From: Melanopsichium pennsylvanicum
Taxonomy: Eukaryota; Basidiomycota; Ustilaginomycetes; Ustilaginales
Reading direction: 5' to 3'
Length of the DNA: 17,582 nucleotides
Assembly (NCBI GenBank): GCA_900208305.1
Contig: OAPG01000059.1
Span: forward strand, 1 to 17,582
Below, one piece after another: positions 1-8,505 of the stretch. The notes below the pieces were generated by a model. That model did no database searches. It was not told the DNA's origin and saw only the letters and a program-made list of their open reading frames with translations. Position numbers and translations under genes: made by a program. Position 1 is the first letter of the stretch. Every line of letters starts with the position of its first letter.

Positions 1-1
1 T

Positions 2-607
2 GTAGTAGCAGAAGGAACATTCCTTGGAGATCATACAATCCTAGTACAAAAAGGAATTACTATGGGTGTTGCTCTATTTATTATCTCAGAGGTATTCTTC
101 TTTATCTCAGTGTTCTGGGCATTCTTCCACTCAAGTCTATCACCAACAGTAGAACTAGGAGCTCAATGGCCACCAGTTGGTATCGCTACAATTAATGCAT
201 TCGAGCTACCACTACTAAATACTATTCTACTACTATCATCAGGAGCTACTGTTACATATGCACACCACTCTGTAATTGAAGGTAACCGACGAGGTGCTAT
301 CCTAGGAACACTAATGACACTAATCTTTGCTGTTCTATTTACAATCTGTCAAGGTATCGAGTATGTAAATGCTGGATTTACAATTGCTGATGGTGTATTT
401 GGATCAACATTCTTCTTTTCAACTGGATTCCATGGTGTACATGTAATTATTGGTACTGCCTTTATCGCAGTAGCATTCTTCCGAATGCTAAGTTACCATC
501 TAACAGACCACCACCACCTAGGATTTGAAGCATCAATCCTATACTGGCACTTTGTTGATGTTGTTTGGCTATTCCTATTCATCTCAGTATACTGGTGGGG
601 AAGCTAA
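2..607 (+). CDS. cox3: Cytochrome c oxidase subunit 3, 3' part (5' end outside window)
   Basis: Subunit 3 of mitochondrial complex IV, an inner-membrane core subunit of cytochrome c oxidase. The reading frame is open from base 2, and 201 residues are visible to the TAA at 605-607. They carry the family hallmarks: EGTFLGDHT near the start, ISEVFFFISVFWAFFHSSL, LGAQWPPVG, GATVTYAHHS, STGFHGVHVIIG and the C-terminal WHFVDVVWLFLFISVYWWGS. About a quarter of the protein is missing upstream. The internal ATG at base 62 is not the true start, because conserved sequence continues before it. Leucine is written CTA or CTT and arginine CGA, as in the other exons here. No intron is seen in this part. Identification is secure. 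Confidence 0.98.
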   Translation, partial: VVAEGTFLGDHTILVQKGITMGVALFIISEVFFFISVFWAFFHSSLSPTVELGAQWPPVGIATINAFELPLLNTILLLSSGATVTYAHHSVIEGNRRGAILGTLMTLIFAVLFTICQGIEYVNAGFTIADGVFGSTFFFSTGFHGVHVIIGTAFIAVAFFRMLSYHLTDHHHLGFEASILYWHFVDVVWLFLFISVYWWGS

Positions 608-668
608 TATAGAGAAATCTACGGTGAATCGAATCGAATATTTGTCCCCCCTACTAAAATATGTGATT

Positions 669-787
669 GCGCCTATAAAAAATAGAATATGAATATGAAT
701 ATGAATATGAATATTTTTGCCGAATGTTCGGTCAACTAAATTTAACTAGTTAAATGCGCCAATAAAAATAGAAGATTTTATAGGTGC
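669..787. repeat. GC-ended inverted-repeat mini-element, copy 1
   Basis: The ends are GCGCCTATAAAA (669-680) and TTTTATAGGTGC (776-787), which pair over 12 positions with one G-U pair. The right end runs on as GGTGCGGGAAAG. A second element with the same ends and the same GGTGCGGGA continuation lies downstream of cob. The interior holds the GAATAT repeat and differs from the other copy. It may be a mobile GC cluster like those of yeast mtDNA or a folded 3' RNA element. Confidence 0.55.
685..714 (+). repeat. Hexanucleotide microsatellite (GAATAT)5
   Basis: Five exact tandem copies of GAATAT inside the cox3-trnI spacer, between the two ends of the GC mini-element. Confidence 0.95.
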
Positions 788-897
788 GGGAAAGATTTTT
801 ATAACTATAAATCGCGGGAAAGGACATCTAATACGAAAAATGAATATTTATAATAGTGCTAGATACTTTTATTATATAAGAATAGAAAATACTTAAA

Positions 898-969
898 TTG
901 TCCTTAATTCAACGGTTAGAATGTGTTTCCGATAAAGACATTATAGAGGTTCGATTCCTCTAGGACAAA
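898..969 (+). tRNA. trnI: tRNA-Ile (anticodon GAU)
   Basis: A full cloverleaf can be drawn. The acceptor stem is 898-904 with 962-968 (seven perfect pairs), followed by U8 and A9. The D stem is 907-910 with 919-922 and the D loop contains GG. The anticodon stem is 924-928 with 936-940 and its loop is CCGATAA, giving anticodon GAT at 931-933. The T stem is 945-949 with 957-961 and its loop is TTCGATT. The discriminator base is A969. The odd point is C at position 33, where U is almost universal. The anticodon reading relies on the usual seven-base loop. Confidence 0.9.
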
Positions 970-1607
970 ATACAAATTAAAGGAGCCTGTTTAAATTTCT
1001 TCTAATAAAAAAAGGATAAAAAAGAAAGCCGTAGGCGAATATTTTAAAATAAAATAAAAGAAAATAAAATATAGTCCGCGGCCTCTTATTAACTTAACTA
1101 TAAAAAAAGAAAAAGAACAGAACTGAACTGAACAGAACTGTAATAATAAAAAATGCTTAACATAATTATCATTATTTTACTTTTATATAAGTGTAAAAAA
1201 TGAAATTCATTTTGTTTTTTAATTGAATGATTTATATAGGTGTTGAGATAATTGAATCTTATCAATGATATAAGCCTTAAAAATAGTAATTTATATAAGA
1301 GCTATAAAATATTCTATTCTAAAAAATAGAATGACTAAAATTAGTGGAAATAGTAATATACCATAGAGTCGTGTATATTTACAGAACAGTATGGATAAAA
1401 ATTCATAGAATATAATAGAAGTGTTCTACTTCTTTATCTATTCTAAATTAAAAATATTGAATATCTTAGTAAGATATAGTACATTAAAAGAAAGGATAAG
1501 TAAATAACAATAAGATGGAATAGAAAAATCCTTATCATAATATAAATAAAATAGGATAAAAATATTTTAACTATATTAAATGAAAGGTAAAAAAAAGAAA
1601 AAAGTTA
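970..1607. other. trnI-cob spacer, AT-rich, no gene seen
   Basis: About 640 bp, strongly AT-rich. I find no cloverleaf and no conserved protein. It contains GCCGTAGGCGAATATTTT (1028-1045), repeated exactly after cob at 8270-8287, a GTCCGCGGCC island near 1074-1083 and a short repetitive GAACAGAACTGAACTG tract (1115-1140). The region just before the cob ATG is AT-rich leader with no recognised signal. Confidence 0.7.
1028..1045 (+). repeat. 18-bp dispersed repeat, copy 1
   Basis: GCCGTAGGCGAATATTTT, identical to 8270-8287. Both copies lie in AT-rich spacers (trnI-cob and cob-rns) and include a GC-rich core, so they look like part of the GC-cluster family of this genome. Confidence 0.85.
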
Positions 1608-4600
1608 ATGCGACTACTTAAATCACATCCTATTCTAGGTCTAGTTAATAGTTACCTAGTTGATAGTCCACAACCTTCGAATATTTCTTACATGTGGAAC
1701 TTTGGATCACTACTAGGAACTTGTCTAGTAATCCAAATTCTTACAGGAGTATTTCTAGCTATGCATTATACACCATCAGTTGATCTAGCATTTATTAGTG
1801 TTGAGCATACTTTTTTAAAAGTCCTATTGATGTGCTCATTAAACTTCGCTATATGCTGGAAAGCCTATTAAGCCATATAGTACTAATTTATAAAAAGAAG
1901 TAAAAATCTAAAGGATCATAAGGGACAATCAGCAGGAAACCAAATCTTAAATTTAAGAAAGTAGGATCCTCAGAGACTACACGCGAGGCTTTTATTAATT
2001 TATAAATAAACTTAGATTATTAAAAATAAAAAAGAAAATAAATTGTTGATATAATAAAAGATAATATAGTCCAAGGCAACGATCTCACAGCTTAGCGTGT
2101 CAAGTATCGTGCTTTAACTATATAAAAAAGAGATTAAAACTTTTACTAAAGAAGAATTCAAACAGTGGCTAGTTGGATTTATTGATGCGCCCGTAAATTT
2201 TTAAGTTTTTATGGATCGTAAGTATCTACGTGTTATGTTCCGAATTAACCTACATATTGATGATATTGAAATTCTTTATAAAATTAAAGAGTTTATAGGT
2301 GTAGGTAAAGTAATTATTAATAAAAATAGTGCTGTATATGTTATTAATAATACTGCTGATTTTATTAATATACTATTTCCTATTCTAGATCAATATAAGC
2401 TACTAACTACAAAATATCTCGATTATCTATATTTTTGTAAAGTAGTTAAAAAGCTAGTAATTAATAAAAGTTCTGTATTTATAGGATCGGATCTAACATG
2501 GCTAAAAACCAGTATTAAAAATATGAATACAGGTCGACAGTCTATTAATTATGAACTAATTCCAAATACACTAATAACACTATTTTTGTTTATTGGTTAG
2601 TTCCTTACTTTAAAATTGTACAAAATGTCCGAAATACACATGTTCTAGCTTCAATCTCTAAATTTTATAATTTCACTATCAACTGAATTTCAATTTAGTC
2701 AATTTTCTGTATCACTAAAATAAAATAGAATAAAAATACTAATGTACTAGTTATTTAATATAATAATATTGATTCTCTTCATGATATTCTAGCACATCTT
2801 CTTATTCAATTTCCATTCCAAACACGAAAAGGAACTGATTTTATTATTGGTGTATTGTACTATATATACATAAATTTGGTTATATTTATCTAACAGAAGG
2901 ACGTAAACTAGCAGTAGCTATTGCTTATTTTGTTAATAAATCATGATATAGTACAGCAATTAAATAAGTTAATACACCTAATATTGATATTGCACTGTTT
3001 GATACTTCTCTACCTGTAACACTAACTCCAAAAATGACTCATCTAGAGCTATCACAAAATTTGAATTTGAATTTGAATTTGAATTTTGCTAAAACTTATA
3101 AAACACGAAATGTTTGGGTTTATGATTATAATGTGCTAGTAAAAGGTAGTCTTTTTACGAGTAATGCGGAAGCTGCCGCTAGTGTTGGGCTAAATGGTAC
3201 AACTCGAATTGTAGCACGATATCTTGATACTGGTAAATCCTATCAAGAACGATATGAATTTACAACAAAAGCTAAGTAAATATTATTTTATAAAAATATT
3301 TGATTTTATTAGCTAGCGCACAAATTTCTGTGAGTATCTTTCTTTGATTATGCGAGATGTTAACTATGGATGGCTAATTCGATACCTACACGCTAATACA
3401 GCATCCTTTTTCTTTATCTTTGTATATCTTCACATTGGACGAGGACTATACTATGGATCATACAAATCACCACGAACACTACTATGGTCAATTGGAGTTA
3501 TTATTCTAGTTCTAATGATGGCTATTGCTTTCCTTGGTTTTATTGGCCAAAAATGGATGTGTTTTTATAATATCGATATAACTAATATTCAATATCTTTC
3601 TATTCCTACTCTTCTTATTCCTAGTTCACGTCTACAATCTATTCTTGATAAACAGAATATTAAACCGCGCATAGCGCCTTCTATTTGAAAATCTTACTAA
3701 TCCTGATACAAAAAAGATTGCTTATCAATCTCTTAAATCTTTCTCAGGTATTTATATGATTATTAATCTAGTAACAGGGGAATATTATGTAGGTAGTGCT
3801 GTTACAGGTAATCTTTATATGCGTTTCCATAAGCATCTATTCTCTTTTACAGGAAATAAACGAGTTGCTAATGCTGTAAACAAATATGGACTATCTCAAT
3901 TTGCATTTCTAGTACTAGAAATTGTACCACAAGAAAATAAAATGGATAGTACACTTCTTCTTAATCGAGAAGATTATTATCTACAGACTCTGAAACCACA
4001 ATACAATATTGCACCTCTTGCTAGTAATAGGCGCTGCGCGCGGATGGAAACATTCCGAAGAGTCTCTAGCTAAAATGCGTGATAATTATTCTGAAGAACG
4101 ACGAGAACGAGTTGGAAATATTAACAAAGGAAAAACACTTTCTCAAGAAACACGTGAACTTATTCGTAAAGCAGCACTACTTCGATAACCTATGTCTATT
4201 GAATCACGAATGAAATGTTCCACTAATATGCGACCTGTTACTATTATAAATCTTGATGGTTCTAATCCTATTCATTTTATAAGCATTAAGGAAGCAAGTA
4301 TTGCGATTTCATGTGCTGAAAAGACTATTCAACGTGCTCTAAATGGGGCCGGTGTTATTAAGAATAAATTTCTTGTTAAAAACAACTAAAGATACTATTG
4401 AATAATTAGTTATATTAATATACTGCAAAGTTTAATATAAAAATACATTTATAGTCCTATTGTTTTCCCCTTTTTAATCTGTATAGAGAATAGGGTTAAT
4501 AATGATAGAATACCTCGACGGGGGTATTGGAGATAGTAATTATAATATTATCTTTGGCAATGCGAGTGAAAACGGTCAACGGAAGTTATCACCTTTCAAG

Positions 4601-7600
4601 ACCGTCGGTTGTATACACGATCGCTACAGACTGGGTCACTTGTGGGTGCCTGAAATGGTGCTTAATGTACAGTCGGACATCTAAAGTAAAGACAAAATCT
4701 GTACTACTTTTCAAGGCCTAAAATGATATAAATAATAGTAATATGATTATTTATTGATTAGGTACAACTATTATTTACTGTGATAATATATAGTAAATAG
4801 ATAGAGATGTTGTATGTTCTGCCTTACGGACAAATGAGTCTATGGGGTAAAATTTATTGCCCCACATGCATTAATAATAGTTATATTATCTTCGGATCCT
4901 TTATCTTCATTACTGTTTATCTTAGCGATAATCTTATAGCAAAACGACTACCAGCTACATCTCGAGTTGGAGCACATAATATGGATATTCTATCTATTAT
5001 TTTTGGTTCTCTTCTGGGAGATAGTCACGCTGAACGGCGTGCTATAGGTAATGGTACTCGTATTAGTTTTTCTCAAGAAGCTATTCATAAAGAATATCTT
5101 CTTTGGCTTCACAATCTTATTTCTAATCTAGGGTATAGTACACCTAATCTACCAAAAATTCAAACTCGACTAGGTCTAGGTGGTAAACTTCGATATGTCA
5201 TTCGGTTTCACACTTTTACTTATAGCAGTATAAATTGGATTCATGATCTTTGGTATGTAAATGGTGTTAAATGCGTTCCAAAAAATATTGGAGAGTTTCT
5301 AACACCTCTTGCCCTCGCTATCTGGATTATGGATGATGGAGGTCGAGTCGGTAAAGGACTTAAATTTTCTACGAATTCTTTTTCTTATGAAGATTGTCTT
5401 CTACTATCTAATGTGCTATTTGATAAGTATAATCTACGTACTTCAGTACAATCGGCTGGAGTTGAAAATCAGTATATTATTTATGTATTTAAAGAGTCAA
5501 TGCCTGCTCTTCGTGAAATTGTACAACCATATATCGTTTCATCTATGCTATATAAACTTGGAGAGTTGCACTTCTTAGATATATTTTTATTATTAATGTA
5601 TAGTCTTAAATATTTAAGGCGACACTGATGAAAACGGTCAAAGATTGTATCTCAAATCTAGACCGTCGGCTATTCTATGATATTAAAAAGGGTATCTACA
5701 CTATATAATTTAGATATGTACCGCCACTTTGTAATAAAAATAGAATGATCGCTACAGACTGGTCCATCGGTGGGTATTTATCTTCTTTACTCTACTAAAA
5801 AAAAAGAATACAAAAATGCTTAATGTACAGTCGGAGTGTTTTTAGTTTATTACTAACACAAGGCCCATTTCAATTTCTATGTATCATGGAGAAATAGGGT
5901 ACAGGGTCATATATTAGGAGATAGGATTATTACCACTATATATGATTAAACGCTTGGCAACAGTTATTACAAACCTTCTAAGTGCTATTCCATGGATTGG
6001 TCAAGATTTCGTTGAATTTGAAAAACTACTACTATTTATTATAACTCTTTCTATTCTTTCTTATTATTTTATTACTAAATACAACTATAACATGAGTACT
6101 ATTGGAAAAGTAAATGAATCTCCTCTACGAGGTCGAAAGTCTCGTACAGATAAAGAAAAACAAGCTTTTCTATCTTCTGTCTCTTACGATTTTATGAGTA
6201 TGTTTATAGGACTTATTGATGGTGATGGCTATATCGCTATTACTAAAATTGGACTTGATAACATTCGAATAGAACTAATCCTAAGTGTAGATATTAAAGA
6301 TCTTAAACTACTAGAACATATTCAAAATGTACTAAAGATCGGTCGTATTAATGAATACCCTAACATTAGTACTGCAAAACTAACTATTAGTAAAGTAGAT
6401 CTACAAGAAGTACTTCTTCCACTTATTCTATATTATAAACTATTCTTTCTGACTGAAACACGACGGAAACAATTCAATCTTTGTATGCATCTTCTAGAAA
6501 ATAATATCCCTAAATTTAGTAGTATTCCTTCTATTGAAAATATCAAAGATCTATTCAGTCTTCCTAAATCTAGTATTGAATATGTTAATCTACCTTTTTT
6601 CTACAATTGGATTGTTGGATTCACTATTGCAGAAGGATCTTTCTATATTAAAAATACTGGAGAGCATTTCTTTTCTCTACGACAACGTTCTCATTCAACA
6701 CTATTTGAAGCATTCAAACTTGTGTTTAAAACAAATCGTAAAATTGAAGACGATGGTAAATATATGAAATTCAGTGTATCTTCTACAAAAGATCTAATTA
6801 ATGTTGTAACATTCTTTAGTAATAGTGGACTATATAGTCTACTTGGGCTAAAAGCTGATCAATACAATGCTTGGCTAACTAGTCTTAAACAAAATAATAA
6901 AAAGTTTACTCGCGATAGCGTATAAATTTAGGTTATAATAAATAAAATAGTAATAAAGTTCCCTTATATCGTGAGATATATTGAATAATCGGGTGAATTG
7001 CAAGGAACTCTTCGTGTATCCCCCTCATTAGTATTTACTTTATATTCAATAAAAATATATTTTATCAGTACTATTAAGGATACAAAAGACAATTTGCAGC
7101 GAAGCTATTATCAGCACCTTATTCTACTATGTTTTAATAGTAAAATATGAAGGTAATAGAACGTTCAACGACTAATCGGTGAGTTGTGCTAACAATAAAC
7201 CGGACACGAGTGCCCGACATCTATATAATCTTTGTATTTATAGATGATGACATAGTCTAAGCTTATTAGAAATAATAAGAATATACAATTAAATGTTGTA
7301 TAGATAATAAAACTGTTGTTTGGGGAGGATTCTCAGTTAATAATGCTACACTTAACCGATTCTTCTCACTACACTACCTTCTACCATTCGTACTAGCTGC
7401 TCTAGCAGCTATGCACCTACTAGCACTACACGAGCACGGAAGTAGTAATCCACTAGGAGTATCAGGTAATACAGATCGACTACCATTCCACCCTTACTTC
7501 ACATTCAAAGATCTTGTTACAATCTTTGTATTCCTACTAGCTCTATCTGTATTTGTATTCTACATGCCAAATGCACTAGGACACTCAGATAATTATATTC

Positions 7601-8040
7601 CAGCTAACCCAATGCAAACACCAGCATCAATTGTTCCAGAGTGGTACCTACTACCATTCTATGCTATTCTACGATCAATTCCTAATAAGCTACTAGGAGT
7701 TATTGCTATGTTTATGTCACTTCTAATTCTTCTAGGAATGCCTATTCTAGATACATCACGGATCCGAGGTAGTCAATTCCGACCACTAATGCGATTCTCA
7801 TTCTGGACATTCGTTGCTTGTTTCTTTATTCTAATGTTTATCGGTAGTCAACATGTTGAAAGCCCATATGTTGAAATCGGTGCTGCAGCTACTGCTTACT
7901 ACTTCGCTTGGTTCCTAGTAGTAGTACCAGCAATTGGTATTATTGAGAATACACTAATGGATATTGCTCTAGCTGAGGGGACATCATCAGAAGTTATTAC
8001 ACAAAAAACACCTACACCACTACTACGAAGTGTTGTATAA
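1608..8040 (+). CDS. cob: Apocytochrome b, five exons split by four group I introns
   Basis: Haem-binding core subunit of complex III (bc1) in the inner mitochondrial membrane. Exons: 1608-1808, 3347-3538, 4813-4848, 5957-6017 and 7316-8040, joined as 1215 nt (404 residues plus TAA). Joined, they read as a normal cytochrome b: MRLLKSHP start, [16 protein letters not shown] / [41 protein letters not shown] / [12 protein letters not shown] / [44 protein letters not shown] and [23 protein letters not shown]. Each junction has T as last exon base and G as last intron base. The cumulative exon lengths match known fungal sites cob-201, -393, -429 and -490. Exons 3 (36 nt) and 4 (61 nt) are very short. 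The C-terminus is about 20 residues longer than in baker's yeast. Confidence 0.96.
2124..3279 (+). pseudogene. Decayed LAGLIDADG endonuclease with NUMOD-like tail (cob intron 1)
   Basis: A homing endonuclease or maturase relic. The first LAGLIDADG motif reads [13 protein letters not shown]: the acidic residue and glycine usual after A are replaced by P and V, and a TAA (in-frame, about 2202) follows where Q is usual. The next stretch (2211-2600) keeps domain 1 ([26 protein letters not shown]). Domain 2 starts near 2595 as [24 protein letters not shown] in another frame, then carries several stops. The family tail is recognisable as [17 protein letters not shown] and [10 protein letters not shown], ending in a NUMOD1-like DNA-binding repeat (3106-3279: [22 protein letters not shown]). 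A (TTGAAT)4 tract lies at 3061-3084. It cannot be translated as one protein under the standard or mould code. Confidence 0.85.
3061..3084 (+). repeat. Hexanucleotide repeat (TTGAAT)4 in intron HEG
   Basis: Four tandem copies of TTGAAT encode an alternating N-L run just before the NUMOD-like tail. The unit is a multiple of three, so its growth does not break the frame. Confidence 0.95.
3665..3679 (+). repeat. GC-rich mini-insert B in GIY-YIG gene
   Basis: CCGCGCATAGCGCCT sits where the GIY-YIG frame breaks. It matches the reverse complement of 4029-4043 (CCGCGCGCAGCGCCT) at 13 of 15 positions, and shares AGCGCCTT with the spacer element at 8194-8201. Confidence 0.7.
4029..4043 (-). repeat. 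GC-rich mini-insert C in GIY-YIG gene, opposite orientation
   Basis: On the minus strand this reads CCGCGCGCAGCGCCT, nearly the same as 3665-3679 on the plus strand. It sits exactly at the frameshift between the GIY-YIG domain and the NUMOD3 stretch and brings in AGG and CGC codons unlike those of the surrounding gene. Confidence 0.7.
4849..5628 (+). CDS. LAGLIDADG (type 2) endonuclease or maturase, fused in frame to cob exon 3
   Basis: An open frame reads from exon 3 ([12 protein letters not shown]) straight into the intron, the usual layout for intron maturases made as an exon fusion and then processed. Counting from the ATG at 4807, motif 1 is [15 protein letters not shown] (about residues 64-78), followed by [18 protein letters not shown]. 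Motif 2 is [16 protein letters not shown] (about 166-180) with [18 protein letters not shown], and the family end MLYKL is at 247-251. Both acidic motif residues (GD and DDG) are kept, so the gene looks functional. After about 5570 the codons change to TTA and AGG, not used in the genes here, so the last roughly 20 residues are probably intron sequence read through. The first stop is TGA (5626); if TGA means Trp, the stop is TAG at 5659. Confidence 0.88.
   Translation, partial: KIYCPTCINNSYIIFGSFIFITVYLSDNLIAKRLPATSRVGAHNMDILSIIFGSLLGDSHAERRAIGNGTRISFSQEAIHKEYLLWLHNLISNLGYSTPNLPKIQTRLGLGGKLRYVIRFHTFTYSSINWIHDLWYVNGVKCVPKNIGEFLTPLALAIWIMDDGGRVGKGLKFSTNSFSYEDCLLLSNVLFDKYNLRTSVQSAGVENQYIIYVFKESMPALREIVQPYIVSSMLYKLGELHFLDIFLLLMYSLKYLRRH
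4849..5956 (+). mobile_element. cob intron 3 (group I, site cob-429)
   Basis: Lies between TGG GGT and GCA ACA of cob, with T before and G at its end. The 3' core words are GAAAACGGTCAAAGATTG (about 5630-5647), CTAGACCGTCGGC (about 5658-5670), GATCGCTACAGACTGGTCC (about 5747-5765) and GCTTAATGTACAGTCGGA (about 5818-5835). They nearly match cob intron 2. An open LAGLIDADG gene fills the 5' part. Confidence 0.9.
6018..6925 (+). CDS. Double-motif LAGLIDADG endonuclease or maturase, fused in frame to cob exon 4
   Basis: The frame continues from exon 4 ([18 protein letters not shown]) into the intron without a break, ending in TAA at 6923-6925. An in-frame ATG at 5942 lies in the end of intron 3 and is not needed if translation starts at the cob start. 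Counted from 5942, motif 1 is [13 protein letters not shown] (88-100) and motif 2 is [15 protein letters not shown] (223-237). The catalytic acidic position of each motif is kept (D and E). The N-terminal hydrophobic stretch [15 protein letters not shown] resembles the membrane segment of cob-fused maturases. Both domains are full length with no stop, so this is the best candidate for an active endonuclease or maturase here. Leucine and arginine codons are host-like (CTN, CGN). Confidence 0.93.
6018..7315 (+). mobile_element. cob intron 4 (group I, site cob-490)
   Basis: Exon 4 ends GTT GAA T and exon 5 begins TT GTT TGG. This choice gives T before the intron, G at its end and the expected EFVWGGFS protein, and places it at cob-490. 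The 3' core words are GGGTGAATTGCAAGGA (about 6991-7006), CAATTTGCAGC (about 7090-7100), GTTCAACGACTAATCGGTGA (about 7162-7181), CCGGACACGAGTGCCCGACAT (7200-7220) and GACATAGTCTAA (about 7249-7260). nad5 intron 2 has almost the same core. Confidence 0.92.
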
Positions 8041-8194
8041 TATATTTGTGCTTTAACTTTCCCCTTCCATGTAGATTTGTTAAAGAAAGACCAAAAAGAA
8101 AACACCGGTAAAATTTAAGTGCTTAAAAATCTAAGAAGTCTTTTTAAAAGATTGCGCAGTAATAAATTGCGCCGATGGTTTTCTTCTACTAAAA

Positions 8195-8262
8195 GCGCCT
8201 TATAAAAGATCTCCATCTCCGATATTTTAGTAGCAAAATATCTCCGATATTTTATAAGGTGC
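8195..8262. repeat. GC-ended inverted-repeat mini-element, copy 2
   Basis: The ends are GCGCCTTATAAAA (8195-8207) and TTTTATAAGGTGC (8250-8262), pairing over 13 positions with one G-U. The enclosed 42 bases include CTCCGATATTTTA words. The right end continues GGTGCGGGAGAAG, like GGTGCGGGAAAG of the copy after cox3. CTACTAAAA abuts the left end directly. Confidence 0.6.
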
Positions 8263-8269
8263 GGGAGAA

Positions 8270-8287
8270 GCCGTAGGCGAATATTTT
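8270..8287 (+). repeat. 18-bp dispersed repeat, copy 2
   Basis: GCCGTAGGCGAATATTTT, identical to 1028-1045. Here it begins eight bases after the right end of the GC mini-element. Confidence 0.85.
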
Positions 8288-8482
8288 CGTAGCATTTTTT
8301 GTTTATTCTATTTTTTTGCTACAGTCATTTCTATTAACTTAATATATTATATAATATTAATAAAATATTGTAATAGAATATATTCCATATTTATGGTATA
8401 TGAAGATGAAAGTGTCAAGAGTTGATGCGTGTTAAAAGCCCGTCGATAGGTTAAATCGGATAGGTATATATATACAGATATA

Positions 8483-8505
8483 TTTATATTTATATTTATA
8501 TTTAT
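8483..8505 (+). repeat. Hexanucleotide repeat (TTTATA), about 3.8 copies
   Basis: A tandem TTTATA tract in the cob-rns spacer, another six-base unit like those in the cox3 spacer and two intron genes. Confidence 0.9.

Larger units (their letters stand above)
608..897. other. cox3-trnI spacer with GC elements and hexanucleotide repeat
   Basis: No gene is seen. The spacer is AT-rich with GC-rich islands. It holds a CCCCCTACTAAAA motif (647-659), an inverted-repeat element with ends at 669-680 and 776-787, five copies of GAATAT (685-714), a small hairpin CCGAA-TG-TTCGG (720-731), another GCGCC island at 755-759 and two direct copies of GCGGGAAAG (786-794, 814-822). Confidence 0.7.
1809..3346 (+). 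mobile_element. cob intron 1 (group I, site cob-201)
   Basis: Lies between GTT GAG CAT and ATT ATG CGA of cob, with T before and G at its end. Conserved core segments are near the 5' side: ACTTCGCTATATGCTGGAA (about 1843-1861), AATCAGCAGGAAACC (about 1927-1941), GATCCTCAGAGACTACACG (about 1965-1983) and ATATAGTCC (about 2064-2072). The core is closely like that of nad5 intron 1, so the two introns are related. A decayed LAGLIDADG gene with a NUMOD-like tail fills the 3' part. Confidence 0.9.
3539..4389 (+). pseudogene. Broken GIY-YIG homing endonuclease with NUMOD3 and NUMOD1 parts (cob intron 2)
   Basis: The frame runs in from cob exon 2 and continues to [12 protein letters not shown] (about 3666). 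It then shifts at a GC-rich insert (3665-3679) and resumes as [17 protein letters not shown] and [19 protein letters not shown], the GIY...YVG catalytic motif, with [20 protein letters not shown] and [17 protein letters not shown] (3756-4020). A second GC-rich insert (4029-4043) shifts the frame again. Next comes a NUMOD3-like stretch ([28 protein letters not shown], 4042-4185), a TAA at 4186-4188, and a NUMOD1-like end ([11 protein letters not shown] ... [19 protein letters not shown], to 4389). All domains of this family are present in order, but two frameshifts and one stop interrupt them. Codon use away from the inserts matches the host exons. Confidence 0.87.
3539..4812 (+). mobile_element. 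cob intron 2 (group I, site cob-393)
   Basis: Lies between CTT GGT and TAT GTT of cob, with T before and G as the last base. The catalytic core is at the 3' end: GAAAACGGTCAACGG (about 4567-4581), CAAGACCGTCGGTT (about 4597-4610), GATCGCTACAGACTGGGTC (about 4620-4638) and GCTTAATGTACAGTCGGA (about 4660-4677). The same core words occur in cob intron 3, so the two are sister introns. A broken GIY-YIG gene occupies the 5' two thirds. Confidence 0.9.

Noticed and set aside
1185..1193. ATATAAGTG as a yeast-type nonanucleotide promoter
   Set aside because: Last base differs from the yeast consensus ATATAAGTA and similar words are common by chance in this AT-rich DNA.
970..1607. Further tRNA genes in the trnI-cob spacer
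   Set aside because: No T-loop TTCRANN with a matching stem and acceptor could be found on either strand by eye.
2202..4188. TAA where Gln is expected in two intron genes, suggesting TAA reads as Gln
   Set aside because: cox3, cob and nad4L all end in TAA at the expected place, so these are simple disabling mutations.
4502..4721. Two overlapping open frames of 60-64 codons
   Set aside because: They lie in the ribozyme core of cob intron 2 and have no protein features.
7899..8105. Minus-strand open frame over the end of cob
   Set aside because: Shadow of cob exon 5 with no family resemblance.
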